From Gammaproteobacteria bacterium (GTDB lineage: Bacteria; Pseudomonadota; Gammaproteobacteria; Xanthomonadales; Marinicellaceae): 5,514 nucleotides of DNA. The stretch is taken from contig JAUHXW010000210.1 of assembly GCA_030426705.1 (NCBI GenBank), forward strand, positions 1 to 5,514. Reading direction: 5' to 3'. Below the pieces are notes generated by a model that did no database searches, had not been told where the DNA came from, and was given only the letters and a program-made list of their open reading frames with translations. Shown piece by piece: positions 1 through 5,276 of the stretch (position 1 is its first letter; each line of letters begins with the position of its first letter). The translations under genes and the position numbers were made by a program.

Positions 1-170
1 ATGTACTCGACTGCTTTCTGTTTTCCACCAATTTCAGAAAAGAACACATCATCAAAAAAGCCATCACCTACCAAACACCAGGACAACCCGCGATTTATCG
101 TTGATTCAGGTTTCAGATATTAGCGGCCTTTGCAGAAGTGACTAATGGCATACAGCAATCATGTTAGTGT
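1..170. other. Left-edge region with no assignable gene
   Basis: No frame carries a recognisable protein here. Several short frames are open from the window edge. On the + strand one frame runs to a TGA at 102-104 (ending ...TYQTPGQPAIYR) and another to a TAG at 121-123. On the - strand one frame stays open from about 117 down to position 1 and includes the peptide GLSWCLVGDGFFDDVFF. Any of these could be the end of a neighbouring gene, but none has a familiar motif and they contradict one another. The stretch from about 125 to 170 is AT-rich and probably intergenic, leading into the promoter region of the operon that follows. Confidence 0.3.
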
Positions 171-187
171 TGTAGTATAGTAATACA
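171..187 (+). promoter_or_regulatory. Candidate operator and promoter of the YtrA-ABC operon
   Basis: The 17 bases form an interrupted palindrome of pattern TGTA-N-TA-NNN-TA-N-TACA, with 12 positions symmetric. It contains TATAGT at 176-181, a 5-of-6 match to a -10 box, but I see no convincing -35 at the right distance. GntR-family repressors bind short inverted repeats, and YtrA-type members usually repress their own operon. A palindrome over the probable promoter, 26 nt before the first start codon, is where such an operator would be expected. The half-site and spacing have not been compared with a known site for this regulator, so the assignment is an inference. Confidence 0.4.
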
Positions 188-212
188 GTATATCCTCTTG
201 GGAATTATATGT

Positions 213-425
213 ATGCAACAGTTTATGAAAAATTTAATCGCTGCCGCCATCTTGTTTGTCTCGCTGGTGACTACTTTGGCTTTGGGGTATGCCATTACTC
301 CCAGTAATGACACCACCCAAATTCCTATGAACAAATCCGTTATTAAAATGGCAGATGGTAGTAAAAAGACCCAATTTATCCTGGGTCATACTTTTAAACT
401 TTTGATACCAAAGGTGAATGATTGA
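213..425 (+). CDS. Small exported or membrane-anchored protein, function unknown
   Basis: This 70-residue protein is not one I recognise. The N-terminus has a short basic start (MQQFMKN) and then a strongly hydrophobic stretch at about residues 8-29. This fits a Sec signal peptide, with possible cleavage after the Ala of LGYA, or a single membrane anchor. No lipobox cysteine is present. The remaining 40 or so residues are polar and mildly basic, with no motif I can name. An ATG at 225 would give 66 residues and also keeps the hydrophobic segment. A TTG at 198 is possible but adds only five residues. The GGGA at 200-203 is a weak ribosome site for ATG 213. The stop codon ends 1 nt before the GntR start, so the gene appears to be the first member of the regulator-transporter operon. 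It may be an accessory peptide or sensor for the transporter, but that is only context. Confidence 0.6.
   Translation: MQQFMKNLIAAAILFVSLVTTLALGYAITPSNDTTQIPMNKSVIKMADGSKKTQFILGHTFKLLIPKVND
411..416 (+). promoter_or_regulatory. Ribosome binding site deciding the GntR start
   Basis: AAGGTG lies 10 nt before the ATG at 427 but only 1 nt before the in-frame ATG at 418. Only the later ATG has workable spacing, so the regulator most likely starts at 427 with MSFQWND. The site lies inside the last codons of the upstream small ORF, consistent with translational coupling. Confidence 0.65.
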
Positions 426-426
426 T

Positions 427-798
427 ATGAGCTTTCAGTGGAATGATAAAGAACCCATCTATCTGCAGCTTAAAGATCAAATCAAAGACATGATTTTATC
501 TGGTAACATTGCAGAAGGAGAAGCCCTGCCCTCTGTCAGACAGGTGGCAACTGAATATCAAATAAACCCCATCACAGTTTCCAAGTCTTACCAAATCCTG
601 GTGGATGAAGAACTGGTAGAAAAAAAACGTGGTTTAGGGATGTTTGTGCAATATGGGGCACAGCAAAAATTACAGGTCAATGAAAACGAACAATTCATCA
701 ATGAAGATTGGCCTAAAATTCTGACCAAAATACAACATTTAAATTTGGACACTACTCAACTTATTAACTCGTTAAAAGAGATCGGGAGAAATCAATGA
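427..798 (+). CDS. GntR-family transcriptional repressor, YtrA subfamily
   Basis: This 123-residue DNA-binding protein probably represses its own operon. Residues about 9-75 form the GntR winged helix-turn-helix: PIYLQLKDQI (10-19), LPSVRQVATEY (34-44), the recognition-helix region INPITVSKSYQIL (46-58), and the wing EKKRGLGMFV (65-74). The rest is a short helical tail of about 45 residues. GntR proteins of the FadR or HutC type have a large effector domain here. Its absence and the short total length are typical of the YtrA subfamily, which commonly sits beside ABC transporter genes, as it does here. The start at 427 is preferred over ATG 418 because of ribosome-site spacing. Its last codon overlaps the ATPase start as ATGA. 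The inducing signal cannot be read from the sequence. In Bacillus, YtrA-type systems respond to cell-wall antibiotics, but that cannot be assumed here. Confidence 0.9.
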   Translation: MSFQWNDKEPIYLQLKDQIKDMILSGNIAEGEALPSVRQVATEYQINPITVSKSYQILVDEELVEKKRGLGMFVQYGAQQKLQVNENEQFINEDWPKILTKIQHLNLDTTQLINSLKEIGRNQ

Positions 799-1652
799 GT
801 CATATCTTATCGGCGCAAAACGTCAATAAAAAATTTGGTAACTTTCAGGCGTTGAAAAATGTCAACATCAACATTGATAAAGGCAAAATTGTGGGATTAA
901 TTGGTCCCAATGGTGCTGGCAAAACCACCCTGCTAAAGTCGGTATTAGGATTAGATTCCTGTGATGGGGAGTTAAAGGTTTTGGGTATAGACCCATTTAA
1001 AAAACGTGCTGATTTGATGAAAGAAATTTGCTTCATTGCTGATGTGGCGGTATTACCTAAATGGATCAAGGTTTCACAAGTTCTCAAGTTTACCGAACAA
1101 ACTCACCCTAACTTTTCCCTGGAACAGGCCAAGCAGTTTCTTAGTCGCACCAAAATAAAAATGGATCACAAGGTTAAGGAACTCTCAAAAGGCATGACCG
1201 CACAATTGCATTTGGCCATTGTGATGTCTATCAATGCTAAATTATTGGTGTTGGATGAACCCACCCTTGGTTTGGATATTTTGTTCAGAAAACAATTTTA
1301 TGACAACCTGTTGAATGATTATTTTGATAACGAACGCACCATCATCATCACCACCCACCAGGTTGAAGAAATTGAACATATCCTGACTGATGTGGTATTT
1401 ATTCGTGAGGGAGAAATCGTGCTTGATGCCAACATGGATGAGTTGACCAGCTCCTATTTTGAAGTGATGGTCAGCCAGGAAAACTATGAGGAAGCCTTGT
1501 CGCACAAACCACTGACCATGCGCAAAGTATTTGGCAAACACATCATGCTATTTAACTCGACTTCACGCGATGTGATTGAAACCCTGGGGGAAGTGCAACG
1601 GCCTTCCGTATCTGATTTGTTTGTGGCTTTGATGCAGGAGGAACAGGCATGA
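795..1652 (+). CDS. ABC transporter ATP-binding protein
   Basis: This 285-residue cytoplasmic ATPase would energise the permease encoded next. Walker A is GPNGAGKT at 37-44. Walker B plus D-loop is LLVLDEPTLGLD at 150-161, with catalytic Glu155. The H-loop is TTH, with His188. The signature motif is LSKGM at 130-134, not LSGGQ. The expected Q-loop glutamine is not evident: the matching stretch reads CFIADVAVLPKW (79-90). Residues from about 215 to 285 form a C-terminal extension of the kind seen in CcmA/YtrB-like ATPases. The start overlaps the regulator stop by 4 bp, with GGGAGAA at 784-790 as ribosome site. The gene encodes a stand-alone nucleotide-binding domain that would act as a homodimer or with a partner. 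The substrate is unknown; export of a toxic or membrane-active compound is plausible from the YtrA context only. Confidence 0.93.
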   Translation: MSHILSAQNVNKKFGNFQALKNVNINIDKGKIVGLIGPNGAGKTTLLKSVLGLDSCDGELKVLGIDPFKKRADLMKEICFIADVAVLPKWIKVSQVLKFTEQTHPNFSLEQAKQFLSRTKIKMDHKVKELSKGMTAQLHLAIVMSINAKLLVLDEPTLGLDILFRKQFYDNLLNDYFDNERTIIITTHQVEEIEHILTDVVFIREGEIVLDANMDELTSSYFEVMVSQENYEEALSHKPLTMRKVFGKHIMLFNSTSRDVIETLGEVQRPSVSDLFVALMQEEQA

Positions 1653-2596
1653 ATACTTTTAAAGCATTGTTGGAAAGAGAATATTGGGAACACCGTGGTG
1701 CTTTTTTAAAAACGCCATTGATAATCGGGATTGTTTTTATTGTGGTGTTGTTGCTTGGTTATATCACCACTGAACGATTTGACCAAGTTTTAACCAATGG
1801 GCAGACCATTGAAATTGGTGGCCAAACGCTTGAAACCACTGATCCAAAATTCATAAAACTCGGATTGGATGCTTTCATGTTGACCACAGCTTCCCTGTAC
1901 CACATAGTCTTGTTCATCGTTTTGTTTTTCTTTCTCTTGGGCAGTTTGTATGATGACCGCAAGGATGGGAGCATCTTGTTCTGGAAATCATTACCAGTTT
2001 CTGATTTTCAAACTGTTTTGTCCAAACTGCTAACAGCCATATTCTTTGCACCATTGATTTTTACAGCATGTCTGATAATAAGTCATTTGGCGTTTTTCAT
2101 AGTTTTGAGCTTATTGTTGTTATTAAACGGCGTTAACCCCTTTACTGTTTTGTGGGCGAATATTGACCTCATCAATTGGGGAGCCTTTTTTATCGGCTGT
2201 TTGGTTCAGGCGTTGTGGGCATTACCAGTTTATGGCTGGTTGCTGCTGGCTTCATCTTATTCGAAAAGAAGACCCTTTTTATTGGCTGTTTTTGTGCCTA
2301 TGATGGTTGGATTAATCTGGTATTGGTACAACGCCATTTTCAATTACAATTTAATGAAAATAGGTATTTTTAAAACCATAGGCTATTTTATGGCGAAATC
2401 TATTCAACCCTTCACTTCTGGCTTGAGTTTTGATGCAGAATCATTTGATTTTGATGCCACGCAACAAACGAACGTTGAATTGATTAAATCTATGTTCAAT
2501 GGACTGTCTGACCCCATAGTTTATTATGGAATAATATTTGCTGTGATTGCTATTGCCCTGGCTATCTACGTCAGACGTTATCGCAATACCACATAA
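1649..2596 (+). CDS. ABC-2 type transporter permease
   Basis: This 315-residue integral membrane protein is the likely partner of the upstream ATPase. Hydrophobic segments lie at about 23-40, 80-100, 125-158 (probably two helices), 177-201, 210-230 and 290-307. That gives six or seven membrane spans, typical of ABC-2 permeases. A loop at about 41-75 follows the first span and may be extracytoplasmic. After the second span, YDDRKDGSILFWKSLPVSD (101-119) is the best landmark: a charged cytoplasmic stretch of this kind is characteristic of ABC-2 permeases encoded next to YtrA/CcmA-like ATPases. The ATG overlaps the ATPase stop by 4 bp and has a near-perfect ribosome site, AGGAGG at 1636-1641, 7 nt upstream. 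It is the last gene of the operon, with a terminator 52 nt downstream. No substrate can be named. Confidence 0.88.
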   Translation: MNTFKALLEREYWEHRGAFLKTPLIIGIVFIVVLLLGYITTERFDQVLTNGQTIEIGGQTLETTDPKFIKLGLDAFMLTTASLYHIVLFIVLFFFLLGSLYDDRKDGSILFWKSLPVSDFQTVLSKLLTAIFFAPLIFTACLIISHLAFFIVLSLLLLLNGVNPFTVLWANIDLINWGAFFIGCLVQALWALPVYGWLLLASSYSKRRPFLLAVFVPMMVGLIWYWYNAIFNYNLMKIGIFKTIGYFMAKSIQPFTSGLSFDAESFDFDATQQTNVELIKSMFNGLSDPIVYYGIIFAVIAIALAIYVRRYRNTT

Positions 2597-2631
2597 GCAC
2601 TGATAAAGACTTCTGGTTCTACAGAATTCTT

Positions 2632-2640
2632 TGTTACAAT
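2632..2640 (+). promoter_or_regulatory. Candidate extended -10 promoter for metX
   Basis: TGTTACAAT matches an extended -10 element: TG, one base, then TACAAT, a 5-of-6 match to TATAAT. No good -35 is visible at 16-18 nt, which extended -10 promoters can tolerate. Transcription would start near A2646 or A2647, one or two bases before the hairpin at 2649. It is the only promoter-like sequence I see between the permease stop and metX. Confidence 0.4.
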
Positions 2641-2648
2641 AGCACAAC

Positions 2649-2674
2649 GGCCTGGCACTTCGCCGGGCCTTTTT
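2649..2674 (+). terminator. Rho-independent terminator of the YtrA-ABC operon
   Basis: GGCCTGG (2649-2655) pairs with CCGGGCC (2663-2669) in a 7-bp stem with one G-T wobble. The 7-nt loop CACTTCG may close by one more C-G pair. Five T residues (2670-2674) follow. It begins 52 nt after the permease stop and ends 21 nt before the metX start, so any metX transcript starting upstream carries it in its 5' leader. Confidence 0.85.
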
Positions 2675-2695
2675 GCATGAATAACAAACTTTGCC

Positions 2696-3805
2696 GTGGC
2701 CAGATATTTAAAAATTTTCTCCATTCCTGACTCATATCAATTCCACCGTGGTGGTCAAATTGATCAGGGTATTTTGGCCTATGAAACCTGGGGTGAACTC
2801 AACCAGGAAAAGTCCAATGCCTTATTGATATTAACCGGGCTTTCAGCTGACTCGCATGCGGCGCGCCATTCTGATAATGATACCGCTGGTTGGTGGGAAT
2901 ATATGGTTGGTCCGGGTAAAGCCATCGATACTGATCAATGGTTTGTGATTTGTGCCAGTTCTTTGGGTAGTTGCAAAGGGTCAACTGGACCCTGTTCGCC
3001 CAATCCGAAAACCGGACAGGCCTATCGCTTTGACTTTCCTGATTTGTGTTTGGAAGACATAGCCAATACGGCAGTATTGTTGTGCCAATCATTAGGAATT
3101 TCACAGCTCCATGGTGTCATTGGCCCATCAATGGGCGGCATGACGGCATTGGCTTTGTTGTTACATCATCCTGACTATGCACGACATTTAATTCATATCG
3201 CTTCGGGTATGGCCTCACCACCTTTCAGTACAGCCATTCGCTCTTTACAAAGAGAAGCGATATTAAAAGACGAAAATTTCAATAAAGGCTACTATTCGCA
3301 CAACAGCTGGCCTGAAGAAGGCATGAAGTTCGCGCGTAAAATCGGCATGCTCAGTTACCGTTCAGCCGTTGAATGGAATGATCGCTTTCCCCGCTCACTG
3401 AAGAAAATACCTGAGCATCCGTTTGGCATTGAGTTTCCAGTTGAAAGCTATCTGGAACATCATGCCAATCAATTTGTACATCAATTTGACCCCATAAGCT
3501 ATTTATATTTATCCAGAGCGATGGACTGGTTTGATGGTCATGCTTATGCCAAACCCAGGGGCAGTAATCCTCTGACATCAGTCAAACTTGAAAGTGCGCT
3601 GGTGGTAGGTGCCGAAACAGACTTGCTATTTCCGGTCATGTTACAAAGAGAGCTGCATCACTATTTGCTTGAAATCGGTACCGAAAGTGAACTGGCGATT
3701 ACTGATTCTATACAAGGGCACGATGCTTTTTTGGTGGATCAAGCGACTTTTGATGGCTTGGTGAGAAAGTTTTTGACTCAATCATTAACTCAATCAGCAG
3801 TATGA
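2696..3805 (+). CDS. metX: MetX-family serine/homoserine O-acyltransferase
   Basis: This 369-residue alpha/beta-hydrolase-fold enzyme transfers an acyl group from acyl-CoA to the hydroxyl of serine or homoserine, the activating step for cysteine or methionine synthesis in the cytoplasm. The probable catalytic triad is Ser145 in GPSMGGM (143-149), Asp309 in ETDLLFP (307-313) and His342 in GHDAF (341-345). LTGLS (46-50) is in the oxyanion-hole region, and Arg222 in SYRSAVEW is the likely substrate-carboxylate ligand. The blocks GWWEYMVGPGKAIDTD (65-80), SLGSCKGSTGP (89-99) and AMDWFD (275-280) are shared with MetX proteins. From recall, the overall sequence is closest to the Xanthomonas-type enzymes assigned as serine O-succinyltransferases, so the product may be O-succinylserine and not O-acetylhomoserine. 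Homology begins within the first ten or so residues, so the GTG start gives a nearly full-length protein, but it lacks a ribosome site. The C-terminus ends in a tandem TQSL/TQSA repeat and overlaps pth tail to tail. Confidence 0.9.
   Translation: MARYLKIFSIPDSYQFHRGGQIDQGILAYETWGELNQEKSNALLILTGLSADSHAARHSDNDTAGWWEYMVGPGKAIDTDQWFVICASSLGSCKGSTGPCSPNPKTGQAYRFDFPDLCLEDIANTAVLLCQSLGISQLHGVIGPSMGGMTALALLLHHPDYARHLIHIASGMASPPFSTAIRSLQREAILKDENFNKGYYSHNSWPEEGMKFARKIGMLSYRSAVEWNDRFPRSLKKIPEHPFGIEFPVESYLEHHANQFVHQFDPISYLYLSRAMDWFDGHAYAKPRGSNPLTSVKLESALVVGAETDLLFPVMLQRELHHYLLEIGTESELAITDSIQGHDAFLVDQATFDGLVRKFLTQSLTQSAV
3773..3796 (+). repeat. 12-bp tandem duplication at the metX 3' end
   Basis: TTGACTCAATCA (3773-3784) is followed directly by TTAACTCAATCA (3785-3796), identical at 11 of 12 positions. 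In metX it encodes the consecutive LTQS-LTQS near the C-terminus. The second copy also supplies the complement of the pth stop codon (3790-3792). Confidence 0.8.
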
Positions 3806-4362
3806 AGGTCTTTCATGGCCTTGTCCCAATCACCCTTCAGCAATTGATCAGTAAGGCCAACACATTTATCAATACAACGCTCGATTGAAATCGCATCATC
3901 CTGACTTGGTCTACCAAGAACCCATGGTGTAACCTTGCTTTTATCGCCTGGATGACCAATACCTATTCGCAATCTTTTAAATTCATGACCCAATCCTGGG
4001 ATGATGTCCCTCAGCCCATTATGACCCCCATGACCACCATTCCTTTTGAGTTTGGCGGTGCCAACTGGTAAATCAAGTTCGTCATAGGCAACCAAAATTT
4101 CTTCGGTAGGAATGCGATAGAAATTGGCAAAAGGAATCACCGATTGACCCGAACAATTCATAAAAGTTTGCGGTTTCACCAACCAGACCTTTTGTCCCAT
4201 GTGGGTAATAAAGCCAACTTCTGCTTTAAATTTTTTTTCTGTTTTGAAAACACAATGATAGGTATCAGCCAACGCATCCACGTACCAAAAACCGGCGTTG
4301 TGTCGGGTGTCCTGATATTTATCACCTGGATTACCCAGGCCTATGATGGCTTGTATTTTCAT
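3790..4362 (-). CDS. pth: Peptidyl-tRNA hydrolase
   Basis: This 190-residue cytoplasmic enzyme cleaves the ester bond of peptidyl-tRNAs released prematurely from ribosomes, recycling tRNA. It is normally essential. It is full length for bacterial Pth (E. coli has 194 residues). The motifs GLGNPG (8-13), DTRHNAGF (18-25), KPQTFMNCSG (63-72), YDELDLPVG (93-101) and NGGHGGHNGLRD (108-119) are all present. Family alignment places the active-site residues at Asn11, catalytic His21, Asn69, Asp94 and Asn115, each one position after its E. coli equivalent. The ATG at 4360-4362 has GAAGG (complement of 4367-4371) 4 nt upstream. It follows rplY on the same strand, the usual gammaproteobacterial order, but is now separated from it by a MITE-like element and a hairpin. 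Its 3' end overlaps convergent metX by 16 bp with no terminator between them. The usual downstream neighbour ychF is absent here. Confidence 0.97.
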   Translation of the reverse strand: MKIQAIIGLGNPGDKYQDTRHNAGFWYVDALADTYHCVFKTEKKFKAEVGFITHMGQKVWLVKPQTFMNCSGQSVIPFANFYRIPTEEILVAYDELDLPVGTAKLKRNGGHGGHNGLRDIIPGLGHEFKRLRIGIGHPGDKSKVTPWVLGRPSQDDAISIERCIDKCVGLTDQLLKGDWDKAMKDLHTAD

Positions 4363-4374
4363 GTGACCTTCAAC

Positions 4375-4405
4375 AAAAAAAGGAAGCGAACCAGCGCTTC
4401 CTTTT
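4375..4405 (-). terminator. Rho-independent terminator between rplY and pth
   Basis: Read on the - strand, GGAAGCG and CGCTTCC form a perfect 7-bp stem (+ positions 4395-4401 and 4382-4388) with loop CTGGTT. It is extended by A-T pairs on the outside and followed by seven T residues (complement of 4375-4381). The T run ends 12 nt before the pth ATG, so it either terminates rplY transcripts or attenuates read-through into pth. The A/T-flanked stem is nearly symmetric and could also act weakly on the + strand. It probably marks the original 3' end of the rplY transcript. Confidence 0.8.
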
Positions 4406-4410
4406 CATAA

Positions 4411-4415
4411 TCATT
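4411..4415. repeat. Left target-site duplication TCATT
   Basis: TCATT abuts the left end of the 160-bp element and recurs in the same orientation at 4576-4580, immediately outside the right end. A direct repeat exactly flanking inverted termini is the footprint of transposition. Confidence 0.7.
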
Positions 4416-4433
4416 GAGACCTTTGCTCGATTC
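4416..4433 (+). repeat. Left terminal inverted repeat of the MITE-like element
   Basis: GAGACCTTTGCTCGATTC is the exact reverse complement of 4558-4575, 18 of 18 bases. Pairing breaks for about nine bases after it and then resumes. Confidence 0.9.
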
Positions 4434-4557
4434 TGGGCAATTGAGAAAAAGAGCTAAAAATGTGGCAATCAAGGCGGAAAATGCGGTCCAATACACCGTT
4501 ATTGGCAAGTTTTGCAACGCAGAGTGCCGCATTTTTAGACTTTTTATCTTTGTTCAC

Positions 4558-4575
4558 GAATCGAGCAAAGGTCTC
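4558..4575 (-). repeat. Right terminal inverted repeat of the MITE-like element
   Basis: GAATCGAGCAAAGGTCTC is the exact reverse complement of the left terminus and is followed at once by the second TCATT copy. Confidence 0.9.
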
Positions 4576-4580
4576 TCATT
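4576..4580. repeat. Right target-site duplication TCATT
   Basis: This is the second copy of the 5-bp direct repeat, 13 nt beyond the rplY stop codon. The copies are followed by GAGAC and GAAAC respectively, so the apparent match runs a little past 5 bp by chance with the element terminus. The 5-bp boundary is the one consistent with both ends. Confidence 0.7.
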
Positions 4581-4593
4581 GAAACAATATTGA

Positions 4594-5262
4594 TTATTCG
4601 TCGTCACCAGACTGCTTGGTGGCTTCAACTTGATCAGGAGCCACTTCAGCTTCAGCTGACTCTTCAGTTTCAACTTGACCAATGGCAGATGTAGATACCA
4701 CAACTGCGTCATGTGCTTCATCATCACCATGAGTAAAGGCTACCAATGTTACACCTTCAGGCATGGTCAAATCACTCAAATGTAAATTATCACCTTTCTC
4801 AAACTTGGAAACATCAACACTGATGAATTCCGGCAAGTCTTTAGGGAAACAAGTGATTTCAACTTCATTCATTTGGTAATCAATCATCACTTTTGAAGAT
4901 TTACCTGCAGGTGAGTCTTCACCACCTTCAAAGTGCAATGGTACATTCATCACAATTTCATGTTTGTCATCAACTCGCATGAAATCCATGTGCATGATTA
5001 CGCTTTTAGACGGGTGTCTTTGCATGTCTTTCAAAACCACTTTTTGTTTCTTACCACCATCGGCAGAAAACTCAATGATACTTGAGAAAAATGCTTCATC
5101 TTCAATCAATCTCAATACTTTGTTGTGATTGATGGTTAAATTTCTTGGGTCTCTTCCGCCTCCATAAAGAACGACGGGAACCAATCCAGCATGACGTAAG
5201 CGGCGGCTCGCACCTTTCCCCACATCTTCGCGGATTTCTGCTTCTACTTTAAACATAGCCAT
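4594..5262 (-). CDS. rplY: Large ribosomal subunit protein bL25, long CTC/TL5 type
   Basis: This 222-residue protein binds 5S rRNA in the 50S subunit. Residues 1 to about 95 form the L25 domain, with REDVGKGASRRLRHAGLVP (11-29), a VLYGGG turn (31-36), VVLKDMQRHP (75-84) and HMDFMRV (91-97). Residues about 100-192 are the TL5/CTC C-terminal beta domain (NVPLHFEGGEDSPAGK, then LPEFISVDVS and HLSDLTMPEGV). The last 30 or so residues are an acidic tail rich in Glu and Asp. E. coli L25 has only the first domain (94 residues), so this is the long form found in many other bacteria. The start is ATG at 5260-5262, with AGGA (complement of 5270-5273) 7 nt upstream; the ATG two codons later is a minor alternative. 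It follows prs, separated by 57 bp that hold a hairpin. Downstream, a MITE-like element separates it from its probable terminator. Confidence 0.96.
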   Translation of the reverse strand: MAMFKVEAEIREDVGKGASRRLRHAGLVPVVLYGGGRDPRNLTINHNKVLRLIEDEAFFSSIIEFSADGGKKQKVVLKDMQRHPSKSVIMHMDFMRVDDKHEIVMNVPLHFEGGEDSPAGKSSKVMIDYQMNEVEITCFPKDLPEFISVDVSKFEKGDNLHLSDLTMPEGVTLVAFTHGDDEAHDAVVVSTSAIGQVETEESAEAEVAPDQVEATKQSGDDE

Positions 5263-5276
5263 AATAATTTCCTAAT

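Larger units (their letters stand above)
4416..4575. mobile_element. MITE-like 160-bp non-autonomous element
   Basis: The ends are perfect 18-bp inverted repeats (4416-4433 and 4558-4575), flanked by the direct repeat TCATT. Inverted homology resumes further in: 4443-4467 pairs imperfectly with about 4525-4548, sharing AAAAAG and TAAAAATG(T/C)GGCA. A 6-bp hairpin, CCAATA/TATTGG at 4488-4505, is centred within about 1 nt of the element midpoint. The whole element could therefore fold as one long imperfect hairpin. It has no meaningful ORF, so it would need a transposase from a related insertion sequence elsewhere. It lies between rplY and pth, and outside every coding region. I cannot name the parent family: the termini begin GAGACCTTTGC and the duplication is 5 bp. 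An alternative is a non-mobile regulatory hairpin, but the exact flanking duplication argues against that. Confidence 0.8.

Noticed and set aside
1..117. A - strand open frame containing GLSWCLVGDGFFDDVFF
   Set aside because: It reads like protein but has no ATG, no recognised domain and competes with open + strand frames over only about 40 codons, so it was not called a gene.
198..212. TTG at 198 as the start of the small exported protein
   Set aside because: It adds only five residues ahead of an ATG at 213 and has no better ribosome site, so the ATG was kept.
418..426. ATG at 418 as the start of the GntR regulator
   Set aside because: The AAGGTG site is only 1 nt away, too close to serve it. 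ATG 427 has proper spacing and begins where YtrA homology begins.
1242..1541. A 99-codon - strand frame opposite the ATPase gene
   Set aside because: It is antisense to conserved Walker B and H-loop codons and shows no domain; treated as chance.
2176..2373. A 65-codon + strand frame inside the permease gene
   Set aside because: It lies wholly inside a well-supported membrane protein gene, has no motif of its own and appears hydrophobic only because it is a shifted reading.
4144..4410. An 88-codon + strand frame opposite the start of pth
   Set aside because: It is antisense to conserved Pth active-site motifs and runs into the terminator hairpin, so it is a shadow.
4416..4575. Reading the rplY-pth inverted repeat as a riboswitch or L25 autoregulatory leader
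   Set aside because: The exact TCATT duplication at both ends and the position between rplY and its terminator fit insertion much better than a conserved RNA regulator.
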